In this document: in pieces, positions 41,998 through 50,632 of the stretch
How the letters are laid out: every line of letters starts with the position of its first letter
Position numbering within the stretch: the stretch's first letter is position 1
DNA from: Acidobacteriota bacterium
GTDB taxonomy: Bacteria; Acidobacteriota; Vicinamibacteria; Vicinamibacterales; SCN-69-37
Assembly: GCA_016716905.1 (NCBI GenBank)
Contig: JADJUS010000022.1
Coordinates: 248,001-312,000 of the forward strand
Length of the DNA stretch: 64,000 nt
Direction of reading: 5' to 3'
Position numbers and translations under genes: made by a program
Notes under the pieces: generated by a model
Told to the model about the DNA's origin: nothing
Seen by the model: only the letters and a program-made list of their open reading frames with translations
Databases searched by the model: none

Positions 41998-42816
41998 CTA
42001 TTTCTTCTGTTCAAAGATGTCTTTCCTGCTGAACCCACGCTTTTTGATGATGCGGGCGAGGGTTCGGAGGCGACTGTCCGCCTCAGTCCAGATGCGCTGA
42101 AATGTTTGCTCGGGCCGGGCCTTGAAGTACGTCACGTGTGTGGTTTCGTAGCCGTTCGGCGAATGGGGCGAGAAGTAGTAGTTGGAAACACAACAGCGTT
42201 TGGCGTCCCGCTTCACCGGATTGACCGAATGCCACGACTTGTCGTTGGTGGACATGAGGACCAGCCGGTTGAACAGACTCGGTATCTCGACGGCCTCGGT
42301 CACCGCCTCATTCCAAAGTTCAAAATTGCCCCCGTCTTCGGTTTTCCAGTCGGGTGAACAGTAATACAGCAGATTCAACACTCGATAGTGTTTCTGCTCA
42401 AAATCATGGGAATTGTCCAGGTGCGGATTCAGGAAGTGCCCCTGCGTCATGACGCTGATTCCGCCGGCATACAGTTTGGGATCGGCGTGCGGCTCCCTGA
42501 TGCCCGTCAGGTCAGCCACGGCCTGAACGACTCGAGGATCCTGAAAGGCAAACGTAATGTCTGCGATTACCGGATCGTGCGTATCAAGGGCTTTGGAGGT
42601 GAACTTCTTCTCGCGAAAACTATCCAGCAGACGCATGCGGTCCACCGGCGGGAACGCGGCAAAGATCCTGTGGGCCAGGTCGTCGGGCAGCAGCCGGTCT
42701 ACAATGGCGAAGCGGGTGCTGAGGACGCCCGGTGCGAAGAACTCCTGGCGAATCCTCTCAGCATCCTGATGGAGCCTTTCCACAATGGCAGTGACGATCG
42801 CTTCGCGCACGTTCAT
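41998..42816 (-). CDS. 2-oxoglutarate/Fe(II) oxygenase (prolyl-4-hydroxylase-like fold)
   Basis: The product has 272 residues. The iron-binding pair is H132 and D134 in GHFLNPHLDNSHDFEQ, and the distal histidine is probably in TNDKSWHSVNPVKRDAKR, where the Arg may bind 2-oxoglutarate. LLYYCSPDWKTEDGGNFELW fits the double-stranded beta helix. It likely hydroxylates a glycan or lipid component, as P4H-like oxygenases in polysaccharide loci do. ATG 42816 is preceded by GGAGGC. The divergent SDR gene begins only 9 bases away, so both promoters must lie within coding DNA or very close to the starts. Confidence 0.84.
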   Translation of the reverse strand: MNVREAIVTAIVERLHQDAERIRQEFFAPGVLSTRFAIVDRLLPDDLAHRIFAAFPPVDRMRLLDSFREKKFTSKALDTHDPVIADITFAFQDPRVVQAVADLTGIREPHADPKLYAGGISVMTQGHFLNPHLDNSHDFEQKHYRVLNLLYYCSPDWKTEDGGNFELWNEAVTEAVEIPSLFNRLVLMSTNDKSWHSVNPVKRDAKRCCVSNYYFSPHSPNGYETTHVTYFKARPEQTFQRIWTEADSRLRTLARIIKKRGFSRKDIFEQKK

Positions 42817-42825
42817 GCCTCCATT

Positions 42826-43809
42826 ATGAAGTCTGTGCTGCTGACCGGGGCGTCCGGGTTTCTCGGGAGTCACCTGGCCCGGTCGTTCATTGAAGGCGGT
42901 TGGCGCGTTCGCGCGGCCAGCCGTCGCCCGGCCGACGGCCAGGCCACCAATCCAGACCTTGAGTGGGTCGGCGTTGGCGAGATCGGCCGCCACACCGAAT
43001 GGGGGCCGCTGCTCGAAGGCGTGGATGTCGTGGTCCATGCCGCTGCGGTCGCGCACCGGATCTCAAAGAAAGACCAGGTGCCGGCGTCGGTGTATGACGA
43101 GGTGAATCACCGCGGCACCGAACGCCTGGCAGAGTGTGCCCGGCGGGCGGGTGTGGGACGGTTCGTGCTGATCAGCTCCATCGGGGCGGTGGCCGACGCC
43201 TGTGACGTGGTCATTGACGAATCGACCCCGTGTGCGCCGACGACGGCGTATGGGCGCAGCAAGCTCGCGGCCGAGATCGCGCTGGCCGACCGGCTGACCG
43301 GCAGCGCGTGCGAGTGGTGCGTGCTCCGTCCTCCCCTCCTCTATGGTCCCGGGCATTCGGGGAACATGGGACGTCTCTTGCGGTTGATCCAGCTGCCACT
43401 TCCCCTGCCTTTCGGGGCGATTCACAATCGGCGCAGTTTTATGTATGTCGGGAATCTGGTCAGCGCCGTTCAACTGGTAACGACTCACCCGGCGGCCGGT
43501 GGACAGGTATTCTGCGTGGCGGATGCGGAAACCCTGTCCACACGGCAGCTGATCGAGGCGCTGGGCCGCGCGTCGGGACGACGGATCTGGATGATTGACG
43601 CTTCGCTGCCGGCCCTGCAGCGCATCGGCAGGCTTGGGGATGCGATCGGCGCCTGGACGGGCCAGTCGCCCGGATTTGACTCGGAGTCGGTGCGCAAGCT
43701 CTGCGGCTCTCTCTCGCTCTCGTCGGCCCACATTCGCGAACGCTGCGGGTGGGAACCACCGGTCCGGCTCGCGGATGGCCTGTCGGCCACGATGGTCCGT
43801 CACGCGTGA
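42826..43809 (+). CDS. NAD-dependent epimerase/dehydratase (extended SDR)
   Basis: The product has 327 residues. SVLLTGASGFLGSHLARSFI binds NAD(P), VLISSIGAVAD gives the Ser region, and TAYGRSKLAAEIAL provides a normal YxxxK. VLRPPLLYGPGHSGNMGRLL and NRRSFMYVGNLVSAVQLV are typical of UDP-sugar 4-epimerases of O-antigen loci (WbpV/WbiI-like). It probably makes or modifies the sugar used by this locus. There is no Shine-Dalgarno site before ATG 42826, and the 5' UTR can be only a few bases if the promoter is in the gap. Confidence 0.86.
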   Translation: MKSVLLTGASGFLGSHLARSFIEGGWRVRAASRRPADGQATNPDLEWVGVGEIGRHTEWGPLLEGVDVVVHAAAVAHRISKKDQVPASVYDEVNHRGTERLAECARRAGVGRFVLISSIGAVADACDVVIDESTPCAPTTAYGRSKLAAEIALADRLTGSACEWCVLRPPLLYGPGHSGNMGRLLRLIQLPLPLPFGAIHNRRSFMYVGNLVSAVQLVTTHPAAGGQVFCVADAETLSTRQLIEALGRASGRRIWMIDASLPALQRIGRLGDAIGAWTGQSPGFDSESVRKLCGSLSLSSAHIRERCGWEPPVRLADGLSATMVRHA

Positions 43810-43831
43810 AGCCTTGATATCCTCAAGCGTC

Positions 43832-44943
43832 ATGAAAGTCCTCTTTCCAGTCGAGGTGTTTTATCCGTCGCAGGCCGGCGGCGCCGCGAATTCGGTGTAC
43901 TGGATGGCGAAATACCTCGCGGCCCGCGGGTTTGAGCCGACGGTGATTGCGTCGAACAAGGGCCTTGGACCGGACGTCCCGCTGAACCGCTGGAACCAGA
44001 ACGAAGCCGGCCGGGTGATGCACGTCAGGACAGCCTCTTTGACCGCTCCAATCGGGCAGACGCTCCGATCGCTGCTGCAGGTCTATCAGGCCGACGTTGT
44101 CCATCTCTCGTCCCTGTTCTACCCAGCCGCATTCGTCACCGCCTTCGCCGCGCGGGTGCTAAAAAAAAAACTGTCTGGTCGGTACGCGGCGAGCTTGATC
44201 CCTTCACGCTGACGAACCACTCGAACGGCCGCAAGTCCTGGGTGCTCTGGGCGATTAAGCGTGTCGTCGGCGCTCATCCGTTGTTTCATTCGACCTGCGA
44301 GGAAGAAACCGGCTACATCCGCGCCACCTTTGGCCCCGATGCCCGGATCGTTCAGATCCCAAACTTCATCGACGTGCCGGCGGTGGTCGAACGATTGCCG
44401 GAGAAGTACATCCTCTATCTCGGCCGCGTCCACCCCAAAAAGGGCATCGACAATCTCCTGACGGCACTTTCGCTGACGACCGACTTTTTGCAGTCAGGTT
44501 ATGTGCTGAAGATCGCCGGGACAGGGGCGCCGGGTTACATGCAGGAGTTGCGCGGCATGGTGTCGGCGCTGAATCTGGAAAAGCATGTCGAGTTTGTTGG
44601 CCAGATCGAAGGCACAGAGAAGCAACAACTTCTTGCCAACGCGTTCTGGACGTTCATGCCGTCACACACCGAAAACTTCGGCCTCGTGGTGCTCGAATCA
44701 CTCGCGCAACACACGCCGGTGGCCGCCTCCACCGGCTCGCCCTGGCAGGTGCTGGAACATGAGCGGCTTGGTGTGTGGTCGGGCAATTCTCCGCAGGAGT
44801 TGTCCATCGTGCTGAAAAGAGTCCTGTCGATGGAACCGCAGGAGTATGAAGCGATGCGCACGCGCGGCCGCGCGTTCGTCGAGGAGCACTTCGACATGCG
44901 CAGGAATATTGACCGGTGGATCGACACCTACCGGGCGATTTAA
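43832..44943 (+). CDS. Family 4 glycosyltransferase, frame interrupted at an A10 run
   Basis: Two frames make one GT4 protein. Frame 1 (43832-44212) starts MKVLFPVEVFYPSQAGGAAN and runs to AARVLKKKLSGRYAA before a stop. The other frame carries on from the A10 run as KTVWSVRGELDPFTLTN, a classic GT4 segment, then SWVLWAIKRV and the C-terminal donor-binding domain (YILYLGRVHPKKGIDNLLTA and PSHTENFGLVVLESLAQHTP) to the stop at 44943. Joining them needs a -1 shift on A10 (44161-44170), or 8 or 11 A's in the mRNA. Transcriptional slippage, ribosomal frameshift, a recent mutation or an assembly error are all possible. If expressed whole it is about 370 residues. Confidence 0.82.
44161..44170 (+). 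other. A10 homopolymer, slippage/frameshift site in GT4 gene
   Basis: Ten consecutive A's lie exactly where the GT4 frame changes. The run supports -1 slippage for a ribosome or +1/-2 slippage for RNA polymerase. Both flanking frames have normal coding character. Confidence 0.85.
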
Positions 44944-45935
44944 GCGTGGCCGGCCGTGAGGACAGCCCGATAGACGTCTTCGTACATCTTTGCCACGCGT
45001 CGAGGTTCGAATCGCCCGACATTGATCTGGCCGATGCGGACGATTTCACGCCGTAGTGCCTCATCTTCGATCACCCGCATGACGGCGGAACGGATGCTCG
45101 CCACGTCGTGCGGATTGACAAGGACCGCACCGCCGCCGGCGATCTCCCGCATCGGACTCAGGTCGCTCGTGATGAGCGGCTTGCGCATCGCCTGCGCTTC
45201 AATGATCGGAAGCCCAAATCCCTCGTATGTCGTGCAGAAGGTCACGAGGTCGCACGCCTCGTACTCAGCGGCCAGTTCACGATCGTCCAGATCCGCCTTC
45301 GCCTCAACATCGATGTGATGTCTGACGAGGAGGTCGGCGATCTCCTTGTCATACGGGCCGACGATCACGAGGCGGCAGCGCAGGCCGTCAAGGGCGCGTA
45401 TCAGGTTCGGGATGTTCTTGTTCCCGGTCGTGCCAATCTGCAGAATTCTGGGGCAGTCACGGTCGAACGGATTCTCCCGGGTGAAGACAAACGCGTCTCT
45501 GAGTGGATTGGGGATCACGCGAATGTCGGCGAGAGCGCGGCCCGTGTGCTCCACGATCTCGTCTCGCGTCGCGTCGGAGATGGCAGTCACATACTTGACT
45601 CGCCGGATCGGGAGATCCAGAAACAGCTTCTTCAGAACATAGCGCCTGATTCCGCCGCGGTTGTGCAGGAAGTGCAGGTCGTGGATCGTGAGAACGGTGC
45701 GCGCCCGCGGCAGCAGGAGCGTGATGAAATTCACGTGGCCGGTGACGTGATACAGATCGGCTGGACGCTTTCGGAAGGTGATCAGGTTCTTCAACACGCC
45801 GGCCAGATCGCTGCCGTACGAAAGCGTGTGAAACTCGGGCTGGAATTCACCAGACAGATCACCGGCGATCTGCCGAAAGACCTTCTCGATACTGAACCAT
45901 CGAGTGCGCCGCTCGACGTAAACCAACCTGTGCAT
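44940..45935 (-). CDS. Family 4 glycosyltransferase
   Basis: The product has 331 residues. The GT-B fold is supported by TVLTIHDLHFLHNRGGIRRY and, in the donor domain, RILQIGTTGNKNIPNLIRAL, TFCTTYEGFGLPIIEAQAMR and the acidic ExxE-like pattern there, then LSPMREIAGGGAVLVNPHDV. It transfers a sugar from a nucleotide donor in the cytosol onto a lipid-linked glycan. It shares 4 bases of its 3' end with the convergent broken GT4 gene and lies 4 bases after the upstream methyltransferase stop. Confidence 0.88.
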   Translation of the reverse strand: MHRLVYVERRTRWFSIEKVFRQIAGDLSGEFQPEFHTLSYGSDLAGVLKNLITFRKRPADLYHVTGHVNFITLLLPRARTVLTIHDLHFLHNRGGIRRYVLKKLFLDLPIRRVKYVTAISDATRDEIVEHTGRALADIRVIPNPLRDAFVFTRENPFDRDCPRILQIGTTGNKNIPNLIRALDGLRCRLVIVGPYDKEIADLLVRHHIDVEAKADLDDRELAAEYEACDLVTFCTTYEGFGLPIIEAQAMRKPLITSDLSPMREIAGGGAVLVNPHDVASIRSAVMRVIEDEALRREIVRIGQINVGRFEPRRVAKMYEDVYRAVLTAGHA

Positions 45936-45939
45936 CGGG

Positions 45940-46881
45940 TTACGCCCCTCGTTTCCTCAGTGTCGAGACAAGGAACGTCCCCATCCCGCACCGATTCGTC
46001 AGGAAGCGGCCCACGCGATGCGGGATAACGGTTTTCAGGGCCGACTTCACCCTTCCGCTCGGCAGAGGCAGCAGTTCCGTCTTGCTCCCGTAGATGGACA
46101 CGGCTTCAACAGAAAACAGATCCGACACGAGCGCGCGCCATTCGGGGATCGTGTAGTAACGCGCCAGGGCGCCGTCGATCACGCCCTGCCGTGTTTTGTG
46201 GAGCGAGCGGGTCTTCCACAACGTGCCCTGGATGATGCCCCGGACGAGGCCGGCCACGACGTAGTAGTTCCAGAAGTTGCGATGGTAGACCATGGTGATC
46301 GCCACGCCGCCGGGTCTCAGCACGCGATGGATCTCTTCCAGGATCGTGCGGGTATTCGCGGAGTGATGGATCACGCCCCAGCTCCAGACCACGTCGAACG
46401 AGTGGTCAGCGAACTCCATCTTCTCGGCATCCATACGCAGGATGCGCACCTGCGAGCCTGCCCGGCCAAGAAGCGCCAGACGCCTTGTGGTGCTTGTGAC
46501 GGCATAGTCGGTGAGATCGATTCCGGTGTAAGAACCGGCGGCCGCTGAAATGAGCTGCGCGTGACTTCCGTTGCCGACGCCGATTTCCAGCACATCCTTG
46601 TGGCCCAGCGCAGCGAAGTCAATCAGGGGATCAAACGGCACCTTGTTCCACGGCATGTAGGTCCACACGTCGGCAAAGAACCGTTCATCAATGTGCTCGT
46701 AGAACTCCTTGCTGAATTCGCTGACGCTCAGCGCTTCACTGAAGTCGTAACGCATGGGGTGGCGCTCCCACCACGAACGATTCGCCCGCTGCCAGGCATC
46801 GTGCTGCGTCGACGTGAGCGGCAGGGCCGTCGGACTATCGAAGCCTTCGGGAATGTCGTCTTTCAGATCTGAAGTGGACAT
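45940..46881 (-). CDS. Class I SAM-dependent methyltransferase
   Basis: The product has 313 residues. Motif I is VLEIGVGNGSHAQLISAAAG, and the acidic and post motifs are MDAEKMEFADHSFDVVWSWG and EIHRVLRPGGVAITMVYHR. A ~90-residue N-terminal region (WERHPMRYDFSEALSVSEFS) is typical of the methyltransferases found in glycan clusters. It probably methylates a sugar hydroxyl or a precursor. It starts at 46881, next to the stop of the upstream GT2 gene (46882), so the two are almost certainly co-transcribed. Confidence 0.86.
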   Translation of the reverse strand: MSTSDLKDDIPEGFDSPTALPLTSTQHDAWQRANRSWWERHPMRYDFSEALSVSEFSKEFYEHIDERFFADVWTYMPWNKVPFDPLIDFAALGHKDVLEIGVGNGSHAQLISAAAGSYTGIDLTDYAVTSTTRRLALLGRAGSQVRILRMDAEKMEFADHSFDVVWSWGVIHHSANTRTILEEIHRVLRPGGVAITMVYHRNFWNYYVVAGLVRGIIQGTLWKTRSLHKTRQGVIDGALARYYTIPEWRALVSDLFSVEAVSIYGSKTELLPLPSGRVKSALKTVIPHRVGRFLTNRCGMGTFLVSTLRKRGA

Positions 46882-47802
46882 TTAACGGCGCTCAGCGAGC
46901 GGCCCCAGGGGAGGGTCAGGCCATTCCGGCCAGGTGCCGATCCGCAACCCCCGCTGGGCGAGCCGCGCAACGTAAATGGCGCACATCACCAGTCCCTGCG
47001 TGCGACTGGGCGCCACGGCCCGAAGCATGCGCCATCGCCTGCCCACATTCAGTGCATGCGTTGTGTCCACGAACAGGGCCTTGAATGCGGCACGGACTGA
47101 CCCGGCCGACAATGGCGGCGGATAGGTATTGGGCTCGCAGAACATCCGCGCCCTGGGCGCCACGAGGAGACGCCATCCCCCACGCCGCACCCGTACTGAA
47201 AACTCGACATCCGCCCACAGGTGCGGAAAGCGGACGTCGTCGAGAAGCCCGAATAGCCGCAGTGCCTCTGCAGGGATGAGGATGCAGTTTCCCGCCAGCA
47301 CCTCGACCTCCCATGGCTCCTGCGGCACGGTGAACGCCGTCAAGTGCTGCGGAATGCGCCATCCGCCGTACCACATATCCCAGGCCTGACCGACCTGGAA
47401 GACCTTGTGTGGCGTGTCCCACAACAACAACAGGGCCCCCACCACCGATTGGGGAAACTGCCGGGCGCATTTGACCAGCTCAACGAACACCTGCCGATTG
47501 AAGATGGCATCGTCGTTGGCAATCACAGCGTAGTCAACTCCTGCCGCCAGCAAACGCCGCAGACCGGCATTCGTGCCGCCGCCGAAGAATAAAGTTCCGT
47601 CGCCCGCCACGATCTCCACAGCGGGGTAGGCGCGGCGAATCGCCTCCGAGGTCCCGTCGGTGGATCCGTCGTCCACCACCACGACGTGAAGAGTCATCCC
47701 TGTCGTGTCGGCCTCGTACACGGTTCTGAGAGCCCGCAGCGTGGTGTCGCGTCGGTTGTGGACGGCCATCACGAGACCGACCCTGGTCGTACCGGTCGTC
47801 AT
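46882..47802 (-). CDS. Family 2 glycosyltransferase (rhamnosyltransferase-like)
   Basis: The product has 306 residues. VGLVMAVHNRRDTTLRALRT, LHVVVVDDGSTDGTSEAIRR and VDYAVIANDDAIFNRQVFVE give the GT-A core and its metal site. CILIPAEALRLFGLLDD and FPHLWADVEFSVRVRRGGW are acceptor-side features of WbbL-like enzymes. It probably adds one sugar to a lipid-linked repeat unit. ATG 47802 is chosen because it overlaps the upstream stop as ATGA; a longer in-frame start exists at 47832. Confidence 0.87.
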   Translation of the reverse strand: MTTGTTRVGLVMAVHNRRDTTLRALRTVYEADTTGMTLHVVVVDDGSTDGTSEAIRRAYPAVEIVAGDGTLFFGGGTNAGLRRLLAAGVDYAVIANDDAIFNRQVFVELVKCARQFPQSVVGALLLLWDTPHKVFQVGQAWDMWYGGWRIPQHLTAFTVPQEPWEVEVLAGNCILIPAEALRLFGLLDDVRFPHLWADVEFSVRVRRGGWRLLVAPRARMFCEPNTYPPPLSAGSVRAAFKALFVDTTHALNVGRRWRMLRAVAPSRTQGLVMCAIYVARLAQRGLRIGTWPEWPDPPLGPLAERR

Positions 47803-48497
47803 GTCCGCACCAGCGGGTCGCCCGTGCGGCATTCCGCGATGACGCCGTCAGCGAGCTGAGGCGATAAACGGGTCAGCACGGCGTTGGTCCACCGTACCGG
47901 CCACGTCGTGTAAGGAAGATGTTCGGTGCCGAGGTCGTAAAACCACTGGCCCGTGACGACGAAGCCGGCAGTGGTGAGCAGGCGCGCCAGCGTGGCCTGC
48001 GAGTAGTACGCCACGTGATCGGGATGAACAGGCTCGGCATGGCCTCCTCGTCCGCGAAGGGCATACTGCGCGAGCCGGAATCCGCAGTAGGCATTCACCG
48101 TGCTGACAAGGAGACGTGTCTCGGGGGTCATGACCTTCTGCACGTTTCTCAGAAACGTGCCCGGGTCCGTGAGGTGCTCCACGATTTCTCCGGCAATCAC
48201 GATGTCGAACGGACCGGCTGCCGCCAGCTCTGCGGCGAGATCACCGACATCGCCCGTGTGCAGATGTGGGACACCACGCGAGGCCAGCACGTCGATGCCG
48301 GCCCGGTCGATATCGACGCCGTGGAGTTCACCGGCCACCTCACCCAATCGCAGATGGAGCAGGGAGCCATCAGCCAGGCTCTGCGCGGTATACGGTGCGT
48401 TGGTGCAGCCAAGATGCAGGACGCGTTGACCTTTCGCTCGCGCAAGGAGGTATTCCACCCTCTGCACGAGGGGAATGGACGCACCGCTCACAGACAT
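47799..48497 (-). CDS. SAM-dependent methyltransferase
   Basis: The product has 232 residues. RVLHLGCTNAPYTAQSLADG is motif I, DVGDLAAELAAAGPFDIVIA is the acidic-loop region, and EIVEHLTDPGTFLRNVQKVM matches the family helix after it. YYSQATLARLLTTAGFVVTG is the C-terminal part. Substrate unknown; it belongs to the polysaccharide unit. I chose ATG 48497. Longer in-frame starts would overlap the divergent methyltransferase gene at 48553. Confidence 0.8.
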   Translation of the reverse strand: MSVSGASIPLVQRVEYLLARAKGQRVLHLGCTNAPYTAQSLADGSLLHLRLGEVAGELHGVDIDRAGIDVLASRGVPHLHTGDVGDLAAELAAAGPFDIVIAGEIVEHLTDPGTFLRNVQKVMTPETRLLVSTVNAYCGFRLAQYALRGRGGHAEPVHPDHVAYYSQATLARLLTTAGFVVTGQWFYDLGTEHLPYTTWPVRWTNAVLTRLSPQLADGVIAECRTGDPLVRT

Positions 48498-48552
48498 GCG
48501 ACGACATGGTACCACCGCGTCCAGACCCGCCCCTTCGGGTATTCTGTGGCCC

Positions 48553-49362
48553 ATGGCCGATGACCACGCCGCGATGGCAGACGACGTGTTTTCGGCGCGC
48601 GTGAATCGTCTGGACACCACACTCTTCGACGCGATCCCTTCCGAGTCAACGCCCTGGGATCGCCGATCGCTGCTCGCGTGTCAGAGCGCGGTGCGCATGC
48701 GTTGGTCACCGTACGTCTACCTTGAGATCGGGTCTCACCTGGGCGGCAGTCTGCAGCCGCATGTGTTGGATCCCAGGTGCGCCACCGCACACTCGATCGA
48801 TCCTCGGCCTTCAGTGCAGCCCGACGCACGGGGCCAGCGATTCGGGTACCCGGGGAATTCGACGGCCCGAATGCTGGCGAACCTCGCGGCGGCAGGCGGT
48901 GACGCACACCGCGTCGTCTGCCACGAGGAAACGGCCGCAGGCCTGAATCCCGACGCCTTCGTGCCGAAGCCACACCTCTGTTTCGTCGATGGCGAACACA
49001 CCGATGCTGCCGTTCTTGCAGACTTTGCCTTCTGCCAGCGTGTGGTCGCACCCGGTGGGCTGATCCTGTTTCACGACGCGCACGTCATCTACAACGCACT
49101 CGACACGATCGTGGCGTCACTCGATCGCGCCGGCACCGGGTATCGGGCCTGTCATCTGCCTGATTCGCTGTTTGCGATCGAGTTGGGTGACGGCGCGCTG
49201 CTTGAGGGGCCCGCGCTCGCGCCCGTGCGCCGCGAGAGCCATCGGGGATATGTGGCGTCGCTCCAGCAGACGGACGACTATCGCCGCTTTTCAAACCGAT
49301 GGTTGTTCCGGGCGCTCCGAAAGATCCGCGCTGTGGCATCCCGGGCCATCGGGAAGCCCTGA
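48553..49362 (+). CDS. Class I methyltransferase (Methyltransf_24/CmcI-like)
   Basis: The product has 269 residues. VYLEIGSHLGGSLQPHVLDP is the SAM-binding region, HSIDPRPSVQPDARGQRFGY follows, and LCFVDGEHTDAAVLADFAFC with GGLILFHDAHVIYNALDTIV match the metal-ligand-like acidic motif of the Methyltransf_24 and CmcI-type enzymes. It may methylate a glycan or side-chain carboxyl. ATG 48553 is used; a second ATG 7 codons later is possible. The stop TGA abuts the convergent stop at 49363, giving a shared TGATCA. Confidence 0.82.
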   Translation: MADDHAAMADDVFSARVNRLDTTLFDAIPSESTPWDRRSLLACQSAVRMRWSPYVYLEIGSHLGGSLQPHVLDPRCATAHSIDPRPSVQPDARGQRFGYPGNSTARMLANLAAAGGDAHRVVCHEETAAGLNPDAFVPKPHLCFVDGEHTDAAVLADFAFCQRVVAPGGLILFHDAHVIYNALDTIVASLDRAGTGYRACHLPDSLFAIELGDGALLEGPALAPVRRESHRGYVASLQQTDDYRRFSNRWLFRALRKIRAVASRAIGKP

Positions 49363-50607
49363 TCAGGACGCCGACAGGGCAGATCGCACACAGGACTCGT
49401 ACACCGCGAGCGTCACGGCGGCCATCTCGTCCGCGTCAAATATTCGTGCGTGGGCCTTGCCGGCGGCGGCCAGCCGCACTGCCAACTCGGGGTCTTGACG
49501 GAGCCGCAGGATTGCAGCCGCCAGGCCACCCGCGTCGCCGGGTGGTACCAGGAGTCCGGTCACACCGTGTTCCACCGCTTCCGGAATGGCGTTGACGGGC
49601 GTCGACACCACCGGCACGCCGAGCGCCATGGCTTCCACCAACGCAAGCGGCAGCCCCTCCTCGAGACTGGGCAGCACGAACGCGTCGGCCGCCGCCACAA
49701 CCTCCAGGTACGAACGTCGCCCGTCCGCCAATTCCGCCTGAGGCAGGTATCGGACCACTCCCCCGAGCGCGCGCAGTTCGTCGAGCGCGCGCCCTGTGAC
49801 CGGCGCGGGGCCGATCCAGACAAAGTCCACGTCGTCCGCCTGCGCGCGCACGCGACGAGCGGCGTCGAGCCAGACCCAGCACCCCTTGCGCTCAATGAAC
49901 TGGGCGCCGGTCACGACCAAAAAACGGTGGCCGGCGATCCCCAGGTGCCGGCGTGTCTCAGCGCGTGATGTCCCTGCGCTCGCAGCCACAACTTCCGCGC
50001 GTTCCACCGGTGAGTACGCCAGCGGCACCTTCGCGATGTCGTCCGCAGACAGGAACGGCCGCAGGCTCTCTCTCACGTGGCGATTCGCCGCCACGAGGCG
50101 AAAGCCCGGCCGGCGCGTCAGCGATCGCATCCGGCGCCGCCATGAGTGCGCTCGCATCCCGCTGATGGGCGGCAGCGATGTGTGGAGTGTCACCACCACG
50201 CCATGGCGGCCGGCCAGCGCCCACAAGGCGCCGGTGAACAACGTCAGCGAGACGTCGCAATGAAACACCGTGCCGGGGCCGGCGATACGCCTGCAGGCCC
50301 GCCACAACTCGAAGTGCGCGTGCCAGGCACGCACGTGCGCGCCAACGCGGTGTGCAATCGTCGTCTGCGGCGTCACGTCCAGGCGGCCGCGCATTCGCTC
50401 GACCGTCACACCAAGGGCTTCAAGTTCGGCGACCAGATCGGCAGCCGATTCGACGGGAATGATCGCGGTCACACGCGTCTGTGCAACGACGCGGCGCATG
50501 AGCGCCATGAAGTACCGTTGGGCGCCGCCCCACTCGACATAGGGCCACACGTACACGACGCGAGTCACGCCCGTCTCGTGCTCCCGTGTATCGTTGACAC
50601 CCTGCAT
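49363..50607 (-). CDS. Family 4 glycosyltransferase
   Basis: The product has 414 residues. Typical GT4 donor-domain motifs are RFLVVTGAQFIERKGCWVWL, DAFVLPSLEEGLPLALVEAM (EX7E) and GVTGLLVPPGDAGGLAAAIL, with VVYVWPYVEWGGAQRYFMAL at the acceptor side. It likely adds a sugar to the repeat unit. The start may be ATG 50607 or GTG 50568; the longer form adds 13 residues without family support. It is 25 bases from the divergent RmlD-like gene, whose spacer holds an AT-rich CATAATAT. Confidence 0.87.
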   Translation of the reverse strand: MQGVNDTREHETGVTRVVYVWPYVEWGGAQRYFMALMRRVVAQTRVTAIIPVESAADLVAELEALGVTVERMRGRLDVTPQTTIAHRVGAHVRAWHAHFELWRACRRIAGPGTVFHCDVSLTLFTGALWALAGRHGVVVTLHTSLPPISGMRAHSWRRRMRSLTRRPGFRLVAANRHVRESLRPFLSADDIAKVPLAYSPVERAEVVAASAGTSRAETRRHLGIAGHRFLVVTGAQFIERKGCWVWLDAARRVRAQADDVDFVWIGPAPVTGRALDELRALGGVVRYLPQAELADGRRSYLEVVAAADAFVLPSLEEGLPLALVEAMALGVPVVSTPVNAIPEAVEHGVTGLLVPPGDAGGLAAAILRLRQDPELAVRLAAAGKAHARIFDADEMAAVTLAVYESCVRSALSAS

Positions 50608-50632
50608 TGTGGGTGACCATAATATCCTCCAC

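Noticed and set aside
44161..44170. Plain pseudogene call for the GT4 gene
   Set aside because: Both halves are undamaged apart from the A10 run, so slippage, frameshift or a read error cannot be told apart from decay.
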